Below are positions 18,410 to 29,675 of a stretch of DNA of 64,000 bases, piece after piece; within the stretch, counting starts at the first letter, position 1, and the number at the start of each line of letters is the position of its first letter. Made by a program: the position numbers and the translations under genes. The notes under the pieces are model-generated. The model did not search any database and was not told the DNA's origin. It saw only the letters and a list, made by a program, of their open reading frames with translations. This stretch comes from Trichosporon coremiiforme. Lineage: Eukaryota; Basidiomycota; Tremellomycetes; Trichosporonales; Trichosporonaceae. Location: contig BCJJ01000017.1 of NCBI GenBank assembly GCA_039545355.1, positions 897,949 through 961,948 on the forward strand, written 5' to 3'.

Positions 18410-21400
18410 CTAGTCCTCGCCCTCGTGGAAGGGCCAGGCGACTGCGAGACGCGGCGGGGCGCCGTCAACCTTGCCGATACCGCCCTCGGACCACCACTCG
18501 TCGTACTCCTTCTGCGCATCCTCGAGCTCGGCGAGCATGCGCACCGCGTAGCAGTGCAGCTTCTTGTCATAGCCCAGATCGATGACGGGCACGGGCGGCG
18601 CATTCTTGAGCACATCGGCGAGCGCCTTCTCCGTGCTCGGCGGCAGGAGCGAGGAGCGCTTACTGAAGCTCTGCGACATGTGCGGGCTAGTCGTGGCGCG
18701 GGGCGACGGTGGCTGGCTGCTGCGGCGGGGAGACGTCGCGTTCGGAGCAGGGTCGAAGGCGTCTGACCGCGGGGACATGGCGGGCAGGTCGAACTCGAAC
18801 GCGAACGCCGCCTTGGTGCCCTCGGGCCGCTTGGCGTGGTCCACGTTGATGTTGGGTGGAGGAGCCTTGCGACCCGGAGTCTTCGGCGAGTCGCTGCTGT
18901 CCGATGAGCGCGGGCTCTCGACACCGGCGTCCGGCGCCATCGGGCTCGGCTCGAGCTTGGGCTCCGGTGCCGGCGGCTGAGGGGCCTGCTGCTGCATGGG
19001 CGACTGGAGCTGGCCGTTCGCCTGCTGGCTCGGAGGTGCCGGTTGCGGCTTGGACAGCGGCGCAGGAGCGGGCGACTGGCGACCCTTGATGCTGCCGGCG
19101 CTGTTCTCGTAGCGGGAGGAAGTGGAGGAGCGCGGCGAAGGCAACGTGACATCGGTCAGCGTCGGGCTCGGCGAGATGCTCGGGCTGGCAGCCTCCTTGG
19201 CCTTGCGCGCTTTCTTGCCGGGCTTGCCGAGGGTGCGCTTCCACCAAGACGCCTTTGGCTTGCCGCCGTCCTCGTCGCTCTGGCCAAAGCCGCTGAGTCC
19301 GAGTAACTTCTCCGCCTTGCTGGGAGCCTGAGGCGAGTCGGCGACCATCGTGATCGTGCTGCGGCTGCGGGGCATCTGCGTTGTCGTCGGCGTGCGCGGG
19401 GTGTGAGGCGTCTTCAGCTGCGTCGGCGACTCGAGCGGGTCGTCATCCTTAGGAGCGGGCTCGAGCTCGTCGTGGCGGCGCTTGATGCGGTCGAGACGAG
19501 TCTGCAGAAGCTGGACGCTCTCGATCTCAACGTTGTACGACTCGCCGTCCGCGTTCGTCGTGTGTAGGTGTCCGAGACGGAACACGACAAGACGCAGGAC
19601 GTACGAGCGCACCGACTGCGACCAGAACAGACACAGGCGCTCGAAGAGCTTGCGGTCGAGCAGGATGTCGAGGCAGAGCTCCTTGCGGTCCTCGGGACGC
19701 GCGGTCAGGATCTCCCAGTGCGTGAACACGAACGCGATGACCTTGACGAGCGTGAGCGCGTGCTCAGCCTCGTTCAAGATCAGGCGTACGAGACCAATGA
19801 CGTAGGGGATGTCGAGCGGCGAGTCGGCCGAGCCATTCAGCACCGGGTCGACGATGCCGTCGATCAGGTCGAACAGACAGAACACACCCTTCGGCGAGTA
19901 CAGACTCGTCTTTGTGATGAGGTTCTTCATCCAGAGTTCGACCATCTCGCCCCACAGCTGGCTGCCGTCGCACTCGAGCACGCGGCCGTCAGAGGTCGGC
20001 AGCGTGACGAGCGTGCTCGCGAATGTCCACATGGTCTCAACGAGACGGCGGTTTGCAGTCTCGAGAACTGCAGGCTTCTGCGAACCACGGAAGCCGGCGC
20101 TCTCGGTCGCATCGAAGTGCTGGCCCGAGCTCGACGTTGTGACGGCGTTAACGGATCCAAGGATGTACGAGTGGCACTTGCGCGCAAAGATCGTGGCGAG
20201 GTGAGCGTAGCCGGGTGCACGGAACAGAACGTGAGTCGGCACCGGGCGGTTCTGCTGCTGGTAGTACTCGACGGCGGGCGCGAGGTAGTTGGCGAGCTGG
20301 CGGTGGTACGCGCGGTAGAATGCAGGGAACAGCTCCGAGTCGTCCGACTGCCATCGACGCAGCCAGTTTCCGGGCTGGAAGTGGAATGCCTCCTTCTCGT
20401 CGGGAGCCTCAAAGTCGGGGTCGAGGCTGAGCAATCGGCGAGTGTACGCCTGAGCGTTGTCAAAGCAAAGTCCCTGCAGGTGCTTGGGGTAGACGGGCTG
20501 CGCCTCGGCCGGGAGCTTCTGGCCGATGAGCACCGGCCGAGTGAAGCGCATAAGCGCGCCACGCGGCGGCTGCAGGACGCCGACGAGCTGTCCTCCAACA
20601 TGCGGGATGCGGAAGAAGGCAAAGGCGAGGAAGCGACCAGAGAACAGCAGCGTGTTATGGAACACTCCCTTAGCTCCCAGCTTGTCCATGACAAAGTTCA
20701 TCACGCGCACCATCAGGTTGCGGAACGCGCTCTGGTGCGAGATGGATAACTGGAGCGACTCAACAGCCAGTGCGTTGCACTCCAGAATCGCTGCCAGGCC
20801 TTCCAGACACGCCCCACGCTCGTTGGCCGGCTGCTCGTTACGCAGCTCGAATAAGAGCGAGTCGGCCCAGTCGTAACAGAACTCTCGGAGCTCGCGGTAC
20901 TGCGGCTCGTCGCGGGGGTCGTAGCAGCGCTTGTCGATCTCGGCGACGTACACGAGGAGCTCAGAGCGAATGATCATTGAGCGCTCCGGTCCACCGCTCT
21001 GCATCGGGTGGCGGAAGTTCTCCAGCGACCGCTCCAGCTCGTGCGTCAGGTCGAACAGCGAGATGGTCGGGTCGGGGTGGATGTAGTTCGCGCGGGTGAC
21101 GAGCGTTCGCGAGTTGTTGCGCGCCTTGAACGGCGCCTTCAGAGGCGGCAGCTGCTCGGGCTCCTTGGGCTCTTCAGTGACACGAGGCGGCTTTCCAGGC
21201 GCCCACGGGTCGTAGTCCACGTACGGCTTGAGCTTGAGAACAACAGGCTCTTCCTTCGGTTTCGGTGACTCGGCCTTTGCCTTCTTTCCCTTCTTGCTCT
21301 TCGAGGCAGCAGTCAGCATCGCGAGCGCGTCCGGAGCCGATGTAGGCGGCTGAGGGCTCTCGCTCTTGGGCGCGGGAGACTTGCTGCGCGACTTGCGCGG

Positions 21401-24389
21401 AGGCGTGGCAAGGTTGGATGACTTCGGCTTGGTGGGAGTGGGCGCTGCGATGGACTGCTCGGCAACAGGGATCTGTCGCCCAGACGTGGCCGGCGGGGTG
21501 GTGTCGTCAGCGTAGGCGGCAGCCACGGCAGCACCGCCAGCCGCAGCGAGCGCACCGCCAGCTGCCATGGCGGTTGCCTGAGCCGTGGTGGCTGTCGTCG
21601 CGGTCGAGACACCGCCGTAAGCGTCCTCGGAAGAGAGCGTCATCGGCGAGTCGTAGGACAGCGCCGACTCTACAGAGGCATCGGCATGCGGCGACTTCTC
21701 CGAGTTGGCCGTCGCAATGCCGAGGAGAGCCGAGTGGGCATCCTCGGGTGTGCGCGGCGGCGACGGAGAGCTCGTCTCGTGCGTCGAGCTGCCATGCGAC
21801 GGCGTGCGGGCGTGGTCGGACAAAGTCTGGTGCGTCGACACCGAGTCATTCACAGACGGCACAGAGCCGCAGCACAGGCCACGAGTGGGTTGCTCCTGGG
21901 CAGGAGTTGCGGGAGTCACGGGAGCTGCGGGCTCCTGCTCCTGCTCCTGCTCCTTCTGCGGCTGGCTCGCCGTGTGCAGTTCAGACGAGGACGCGCTAGT
22001 GGAGAACTGCTTCGCCGTGAGCCATGAGCTGTCAAAGCCGTTACGCCAGGACGAGTCTCCCTCACTGTTGCCGACCGACTTGGACCGCCTTCGCTCTGCG
22101 CGCGACGTGCCACCGGGCGGCGTGACCTGCAGACCCCAGCTGGTTCTCGGCGACGAACGTCCGTTCTTGGGCGTGGCACCTCCCAGATCCCGTCGTGGTG
22201 TCGTCGGCGAGCTGGGTCCATTGCTGGTACCGAAGCCGAGCGAGTCGAACGAGAAGTCGGACGAAAACGATGATGAGAAATCACCTAATGCGAGATCCAG
22301 CTCGGGAAGCTGTAATAAATTAAGCTTTGCCTGGCCATTCGGCTGCTTCATCGGGGACCAATCGTCACCAAGTCGGGGAGTCGGGTCCGCAGCTCCACGA
22401 ACAGTCGCCACCGAGCCTCCATCGGAGCCGGCAGGGCTGGCAGACTTCTGGTGCAGCTCTCGCGGGTTACCGTTCGGTGTGATAGTCGAAGTGGCCGAGA
22501 GCGGGACGAACGACTTTGACGGGCTCAGACTAGCCTGGCTGGTGTGATTGGGCTGGCTGGACTGACTGGGCTGGCTAACCTGGTTGGCCTGCTCCTTCTT
22601 GGGGTCCGGCAGTGCCCGTGTTGGCGGCTGCGTAGGAGTCGTCTTCGTCTGCGGGCTGCGAGGACCGTTCGGCGTCTTCGCCTTGGGCGTGTCGCTGTTT
22701 CGGTCGCTGTTCCTGTGTCCGTGATGAGAGCCGTGGGAGTGGGAGGAGGCGCTGCCGTTCGTCTTCGTGGGCATTGACCGCGGGCCGATAGGCGTCTTGT
22801 TGCCTGAGTGGGTAGGCGTCTCAGCAGTGTTTGGTGATAACGTCGAAGGCTTAGGGGGCGCGGGCTGGGAGTCGGTGCGGGGAGTGGGTTGCGTGGGACG
22901 GGGGGCTGGCTGCTCGGCAGGCTTCGTGCCGCAGCAGGTGACGCTCTGCGGGGACGTTTTCGACGCGTTGCTGCTACGCGAAGTCACTTGCTTGAGCTGG
23001 GTCTGGTTCTGGGTCTGCGAGCTGACAAGGTTCGGGTTCGACTTGCCGGCGCCAACGCTGGCAGCAGAGGTCGCGTTGAAGGACGATGTCGACGGCGACT
23101 TGGAGTTGTAAGACATAGGTGAAGCGGGCGTCTTCGCCAGACTCGTTGACGACGAGAACGGTGGTGTCGGTTTGGCGAGCGACTCGGACGGGGCGTCCTC
23201 CTGCTTGGCGGAAGCGGGCTCAGTCTTTGATTTGCCGCGGAACAGAGCTCGCAGAGCACCCGAGCTCTTCTTAAGCACGACCACGGGCGATTGCTTCTTG
23301 TTGTTCTCGACCTCGGCGTTGACTCCCAGCTGACGCTGCTGTTCTGCCTGTCGCGACTTGCTGCTCTCAAACATGGTCCCTCGCAGCAGGTCTTTGGATC
23401 GGCGAGTTCTCAGCGTGGGCTGCTCCTTGCCGTCGACAGAAGTCGAGCTCGTGTTTCCAGACTTGCGGTCGAGGCCGAATCCAGTGACAGATCGGAGCAT
23501 GTCGAGTGACGGTCGTCGCCTCCTAGGCTCCTGAGGTGATGGCTCAGTGACACATCGACTCTTGGTTCCGTCCTTGGATGGCACAGGGGGAGGTCGATCG
23601 TTGTCGTCGTGCATGTAGGCGCTAGTGCGGACATCGTGATTCAGCACATAGAAACTGCTCCTGGTCGTTCCATCGTCGCTGCTAGTTCTAATGGGCGGCG
23701 GTTTCGGCTTCTGACGTGGTTGGGTCTGCTGCTGGCGCGCGGCCTGGGCTCGACGGTAAGCGGCAGCTTCAGCCATGGCTGGAGTGACACCAGTGTTAGG
23801 GGTATCGGGATCCCGATTTGGGTCGTCTGGGGTGAACCGATCAGGAACTTGGACGTGTGCTCGTGGAGAACCACCTGAGCCCCAGCTCTGTCCTGAGAAC
23901 TTGTGCGCGTGTCCGGGGCGGGGCATCGAGCCGCTACCGTCCGTTCCCAGTGACCCTCGCGAGTTGTCCCAGCTGCTGTGGCCTAAAGGCGGCTGATTTT
24001 GGTTCGATGAGGATGTCGCTGCTCGAGCCATCTGTCCGCCGCTGGATCGCTCTTGGGATCCAGCTTTCTTGGGGTTGGGTGCGAACGAGTTGTAGCTGTA
24101 CGACGCCGTGCTGCTGATAGGGGACGCGGCCCTGTTGGCGGATGCAGATCCGTTGGGCTGAGACGCGCTCCCGTCCGGGTATGACTTTTCTTGTCAGCGA
24201 GAGGTGTTCATGTCATGCACATCTGTGTGTGTGTCCCGTGATACTCACATGGTCGTTGCTCAGCGGTCCGCCTGCAAGTTCTGCTGAAGTCTGGCTGTAG
24301 ATGTGCCGTGACGACCGTGTGCGCGCATCGGCGGTCCCGTTAGCGCCTCGCAGATGCAATGGTTGGGCCTGCGCCGCAGCGGAGGACAT
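18410..24389 (-). CDS. Giant disordered protein with DUF1765 domain (about 1971 aa)
   Basis: Exons complement(18410..24184, 24249..24389). The 64-nt intron ends at the AAAAG before TCATACCCG; the earlier AAG would break the frame. Residues 1 to about 1030 are Ser/Pro/Thr/Gln-rich and largely disordered, with long Thr-Pro and Ser-Pro phosphorylation-like runs and an Ala-rich tract near 840-870. The ordered region runs from DYDPWAPGKPP (about 1037) to about 1600. It includes FAFFRIPHVGGQLVGVLQPP, FRAPGYAHLATIFARKCHSY and LITKTSLYSPKGVFCLFDLI, then LTLVKVIAFVFTHWEILTAR, which I recognise as the fungal DUF1765 family (about 1430-1590). The C-terminal 370 residues are again low-complexity, ending with a short conserved helix (LHCYAVRMLAELEDAQKEYD, EWWSEGG). 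Function is unknown; fungal members are sometimes linked to polarity or cell-wall processes. Confidence 0.82.
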
Positions 24390-25395
24390 GGAGTCGGTAA
24401 CGCTGGGACAAGGGAGAGAAAAAAGACGGAGAAAGATGCGTTTGCTTTCTTTGTCAGGCGGTTGGTTGGGGCAGGCTGCGAGGCCGGGGGGCAGTTAAGC
24501 GGCGAACGCGTCGATGGGCGGCCGCAGTTGAACCGTAGTCCGAGCCGTGCTGGAGGGAAGGGGTATGGTTACTGTATGGTGATGCTTTTTTGACGTCGGG
24601 CGTCGGCTGGATTATAAGCAGTAACAGCGGGTGCAGACGTGGTGGACGTGTCAAGAAAGGACTGCGGGAAGATGTTGACAATGGGGGGCTGGGGAAGACG
24701 CGTGAGAGAGGGAGGGAAAGCGAGCCGTTAAAGGAGAGTGATCGATGAGGGCGAGGCTGGCTTGGGTTGGGTGGATGGCGGGGGGAGGGGTGAGGGGGAG
24801 GGGTGTCGAGATGGGATGGTAGTTTGCGGGGTGGATCGTGGAGTAAACGAGAGAGGTGTCAAGAGGTGGAAGTAGTGAGTGGTCGAGTAATGGATCGGGT
24901 GAGTGGAGATGGTGGACGATTGGTGGTAGGGACCAGACGCTGGCGGTGGCAGGGTACGGTTAGGCCGCGTATGGCTGGGTGAAGGCGCCGGGTGGTACGG
25001 GTGGAACGGGTGGTGGTATGAGACTATGGGTGCGGTGTGGGTATGAGTGTGGTTGTGCTCAGCCAGTGACTCGCCAGCCAGTGCGGTGAGCAATCCAGCC
25101 GGTCAGCCAGGCCAGCTAGCTAGCCAGCCAACGTCCAGCGCCCAGCCGGGCTCAGAGTTGAGTTCAGGCTCAGACTCAGGCTCCAGGCTGAGGCGAGAGC
25201 ATCGAGAGCAGGAAGAGAGCCAAGGGCAGCAAGGGCAGACAGGGAAGGTCGCAGGGCGCAAGGATCGGTCAGGACACTCAGGAAAATCAGGACAGTCAGG
25301 ACAGTCAGGACACGGAGGGAAGGACAGGGTCAGAGCCATACCTCGTCGCAGCGCTGCACTTGTCACGTCCCGACTGAGAGAGCATGCATGGTGAG
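24390..25395 (-). other. Long pyrimidine-rich leader/promoter of the DUF1765 gene
   Basis: About 1 kb upstream of the ATG is strongly C/T-biased on the minus strand (blocks such as CCCTCCCCCTCACCCCTCC). It contains many CAGC/GGCTGG and TCAGGACA-type repeats. No coding frame is convincing; the 121-codon frame at 24728-25093 is His/Pro/Thr low-complexity. It probably holds the promoter and a long 5' UTR. Confidence 0.45.
25268..25312. repeat. Imperfect 9-bp tandem repeat (GTCAGGACA)n
   Basis: About five units, GTCAGGACA-like with the second and third variant (CTCAGGAAAA, TCAGGACA), in the upstream region of the DUF1765 gene. Looser CTCAGGCT repeats precede it at about 25150-25195. Confidence 0.6.
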
Positions 25396-28300
25396 CTCTG
25401 AATACAGCGGAGCCTGGCGTGGCGGGGGCTACGGGCCACTAGCACCATTCTGTCTCTCTGACAAGGGGGCACTGGTCCACTGGTCATTACCTCGTCTCGA
25501 CATGGTTGCGATCGCTCCTCCGCTCCAACTGCTCGTTGAGGTCTGGTCTCTGTCGTCTGTCGACTGTCTACGGCTGGGCACAAATGCATTGCTGTCATAC
25601 TGACGGGACTGGCGCCGAGCAGGACTGTGCTTTTTACCTTATGATTAAGGGGATGGCCCATACCGCTTCATGCAGAACGGCTTAGGGTCCAAGCGTGGCC
25701 GCAGGGCGTGTGCTCAACCAAACCTCTGCGCCCCTCCCGGCCAGGCAGCCGAGCTCAGGGTCCCAACCCTCGTCGCGTGGTGCGGGTTGAGCGAACTCGT
25801 CCCGTCTTTGTGTCGCCTGTGCATCGACGAGACAACTGATTGCACCAAGCAGCCAGCCAAGGATGCCGTGTCTCACCTAAACACACAGATGCAGGCTCAA
25901 AGCTTGATCGTCGGTTCGAGCGCATCACCCATAGCCCTGCAGCCCTGACACACTCTGTTGTTCTGTCCGACGTCTTCGTCCCATTCTTTTCGAGCGGAGG
26001 GCTAAAAGCTAAGTCTGCTCAGGTCCCAGGAGTATCTCTGCCACGCAGTTGCAGACAGAGAGGAATTCAGTTCTTCGCTTTAGGCTTCCGGAGCGCCGGA
26101 GCAGAGCTAGGAGCTATCCAAAGCACGGAAGAAAGTGGAGCCAGTCGGGGCTGGCTCGTCTGCGTCTTCGTCGGGCGAAAAGGCGAGGTGACACTGCGCT
26201 GGGATGGTGTAATCGATCTTGGCACTTGCTGATGCCTCGCATGCTGACGCTCATGCTCCCACGCAGCTCGTCCACGTTACACCCAGCACTGCGCTGGGGT
26301 GATGGCTGATGTGTGGACGCACGGCCATGGGTGTGAAACCCTGCATTACGTTGTTTCTTAGGTTATCGCGCTCACACTGATTCACCCGCAAGAGCGCTGA
26401 AGCACGGCCTGCGGCCTGCGGCTTAGAGGTCGGAGCTTCTGCGCTTCAGAGCTAAGCTGAACCTCTTGCAATTGGGAGGTTTCGGTGCTCCATCTCGGTG
26501 TTGCATGTCGCATGTCGTACACAGAATGGGCCGAGTGGGCATGCTAATTTTTCTGTTCTCGAGAGACTTCTCGACATCGAGGGGGGCTGGGCCACACCCT
26601 CGTCCTGAGGGAAAACATCCGATTCGTTCCAGCGCTGCGCACGCTCACATGCTCGCTGCGATGGAGCTGTTCAGCGCACAGACGGCGAGCGGGGGTGTTG
26701 GAAGGACAAGGTGTGGAGTGAGGGACTCGTGAGCTGGTTCCCTTGTCTCGGACAGAGCGTACCGCCCGCGCCCGGCGCAAGCCCGTGAGGAGAGCCGCAG
26801 AAGTCGTCAGTCCCACCGTTCTCATGAATGTCCAGCCATATCAGTCTGCTGTGCACGAGACTTCTCTCTAGCGTCCAGCTCCGACAATTGTCGCACGCCT
26901 TCGAGGCCCTTCTGAGGTCTCGACACAGAAGCGTCGGGGACGCGGGGACGCCTGGTCAGCTTGGTCGTCCGTCCGGGTCGTCGAAATGTCGCATATGGTT
27001 TGCTCTGGATTGACAGACGAAATCTGAAACGCAGCCTGAAGCTGGGCGTGCGCCACGGCGTCGGTCGGGTGCGGTGGCTCAAGCCTCGCCTCGAAACACG
27101 ACCCACTACCCAATCACCCACTCACATTGGGCGCATAACGGCGTGTCATGTTAAGCTTCCCAAGCTCTTGCAAAGTGTGCGTATCAGGTGTACATCCTGT
27201 TCTCGGTATGTTGGGCGTCTCGGACCCAGTAGACCAGTGTGCGTACATTATGCTGCGAGCAGAGATACCAAGTTGATTGCAAGATTCCGGAAACAGTAGT
27301 CTTCTCCGGGAACTCCGTACAATGGTCTGGAGGTGTGGGCAGATACCTCGCGCAGAAGAAAGTTCGGGACGAACTCCTGTCCCACAGCCAGACACGCTGC
27401 ACGCAGCGCTCACAGTGGACGAAGGACAGTCTGAAACGTGACGCTGGCGCGGGTGAACACTTCGAACACGGCGTACGCGGTGCGTACTCCTCACCTGCAA
27501 CCACCCAGTGATGTATAGGATTTCAGTCCCCGTAGCAAGAGGATTTAGAGGAACAAGGGCGATCAGAAACCTTATAGTGTTCTCAGGGCCACAGTGCGAC
27601 CGGCAGCCACGGCGCACGCCTCGTGAGGCAAGAGAGCTGAGCTCAGGGATACCTTGGGCCGAGTATCCGAGCGCATCGCAGGGCGCCTCAGGGCAACCCA
27701 AGGGCAAACAGGGCCAGGGGCCGAGAGGTTATTCATTTTCTTTCCTTGCATCCTCCGCTGCCGTCCTTCCATCAACGCCTTGCCAGCAAGAGAGAGAATA
27801 AGCGGGTCGTTTCGACGAACGTAAGAGCGGACGTTTCAGCAGACACAACAGCAGAGCCCAAAGAATGGAGAAGAGGGCTTCAAGCTGCACAGCATCCCAC
27901 CCGGCCCAGTCGGAATCGCAGGAATCAGTCCATTCCGCGCTCAGCTGTCTTTGGGACGGCACATCGCTTCTGCCATTGGAAGGACGGCTTCCCGTCTCAT
28001 TAAGGCCCGGATGCCCCGACCTCGCCGTCCTGGGCCACTGCGTACGTGCGCCGGCGCCCACCAACGACCAAGTTTCGGGACTGCCTTTCCTTTGGCTTGA
28101 CACTGGGAGTTCGATGGTGGGTGGTGGGGAAGCGGAGAACGCGCTCGACGCCGCTCCAGCACCCTAGGCCAGACGGGGTTGGAGGGCTGACACAAATGAT
28201 CTGCAGCAGACATGGGACCCTTAAGATCGCGAGAAAGGTACTTGCTCCCTTCCGTCCTGATCACTTGCTGCGGACTTTTCTCTTCGGTTCCTGTCTGTCC

Positions 28301-29675
28301 AGAGATGACCCTCCCTCTATTCCCCTACCTCTCTGGGTAAAGCATGCAGCGCAGAGTCGGATCTTCAGCCGCCGGAGAGGTACAAAATGATGGTATCACG
28401 GCGGAGATCACGACTGCGGGGAACTTTAAGTGGGGAGCACGCGGGGAAGCTGCCAGGGAGAGGGGACAGCGTGGCTGAGGCAAACAGCAGCCACACTCCT
28501 CCACTGGACGGGCCAAGCCTCCAGATCACACCAGGAGCCCGGAGCGCCTTCGCGCCCCTCAGCCCCTCGGCACACCACGCCGTGCCGGGTTCCGGCGCAA
28601 TTGAAAGACATTCACGTCCACAGGTCCTCCCTGCCAATTATCCAGCGTAGAGGTATCCCGATGTGCCTGCATTAAAGAACTGTGCTGACCTCACCGATCT
28701 TCGCTCAGGACATCAGGTATATCAGGAAGATCACAGGATCAAAGACGGTGGTGACTGACCACCGCGTGCGTGTTCATGCGAGTGCAAAATACCTAATCAG
28801 CAGCGTCACCCGTGTCTGTGCTCTCAAATCGCATCGCTGCATTCGTGCCAAGCGACCTGGCGACCAATGTCCAGGGTGGGTTGCACTCAGTTTGCCCGGC
28901 TGCCCGGCATGCCCGGACGCCAGACACCAAGACCAAGATAACCAAGACATGAGGACCTTGAGTCACCGCGGCTTTTCACTTGTTTCGCGGCAGTTGCGAC
29001 CGCTTCATGCGTCTCACCTTAAGCACCTTAGTTGCCCTCCCTGTCTGTCTGTGCACTGTCGCAGCTGCTCACTGATCACTGACCGCCGCGACGCATCTGG
29101 CGTATCATTGTTAAACGTACGCGTACACGCGAATCAGGACATAGGGAGGCCAAAAAGCGTACCGACGAAAACGTACGACGTTGCGCAGCACTCATCCACC
29201 CATACATGGCGCCAGCCAGTCAGTCAGCCAGTAACCAGCGTCGCTCTGAATAATGGGTCCAACTTTGCGTACCCGGTGCAAACTGTGCACATCTGACACC
29301 GTGGTGTCGTGGCTCCGTGGCCCGACCTCCGGGCCGATGGCGAGCCCGGCAGGGCACTACGTACTCCTCGCTGCGCAGGTAGCCTGGCGGCATGAAACAT
29401 AAACGAGATACGCGTCTGGCGTACGCACTCAGATTGCTCGATTCACGATCATCGCTTCCCATACGACAGACATGACAGGCATGACTGGTAGGCAGCGGGA
29501 AGGTGGGGGATGGACTTTTGGATCAAAAAAAGTAAAATGCTTAAGAGAGTCGTTAACTAGCGGTATTGTTAGCGCTTTTTGGCGTGAAAGTGGTGAGATG
29601 TACTGTATACGGTTCAGATGGGGGAGAGGAGTGGAGGTTGCGTCTAAACGCCTCAGAGATCTAAATGTCCCGAGT
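25396..29675. other. Gene-poor region of about 4.3 kb
   Basis: I find no recognisable protein, tRNA or rRNA. The longest open frames (27114-27707 minus, 197 codons; 28682-29296 plus, 204 codons) show irregular residue composition, no domain, and no splice or start context that would support them. Alternating stretches such as CCCGGCTGCCCGGCATGCCCGG (about 28897-28918) are locally repetitive. It could be long regulatory DNA, a non-coding RNA locus or decayed sequence. Confidence 0.35.

Noticed and set aside
19568..20749. 393-codon plus-strand frame antisense to the DUF1765 gene
   Set aside because: An antisense shadow of a strongly codon-biased gene. The minus-strand protein is clearly the coding one.
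24728..25093. 121-codon minus-strand His/Pro/Thr-rich frame
   Set aside because: Low-complexity translation of the pyrimidine-rich leader upstream of the DUF1765 gene.
25905..25925. GGTTCGAGC resembling a tRNA T-arm
   Set aside because: No matching acceptor, D-arm or anticodon stem could be folded around it.
27114..27707. 197-codon minus-strand open frame
   Set aside because: Irregular composition rich in Cys/Arg/Ser, no homology recognised, and no supporting start or splice context.
28682..29296. 204-codon plus-strand open frame
   Set aside because: No recognisable domain and composition typical of non-coding GC-rich DNA. Kept only as a check item.
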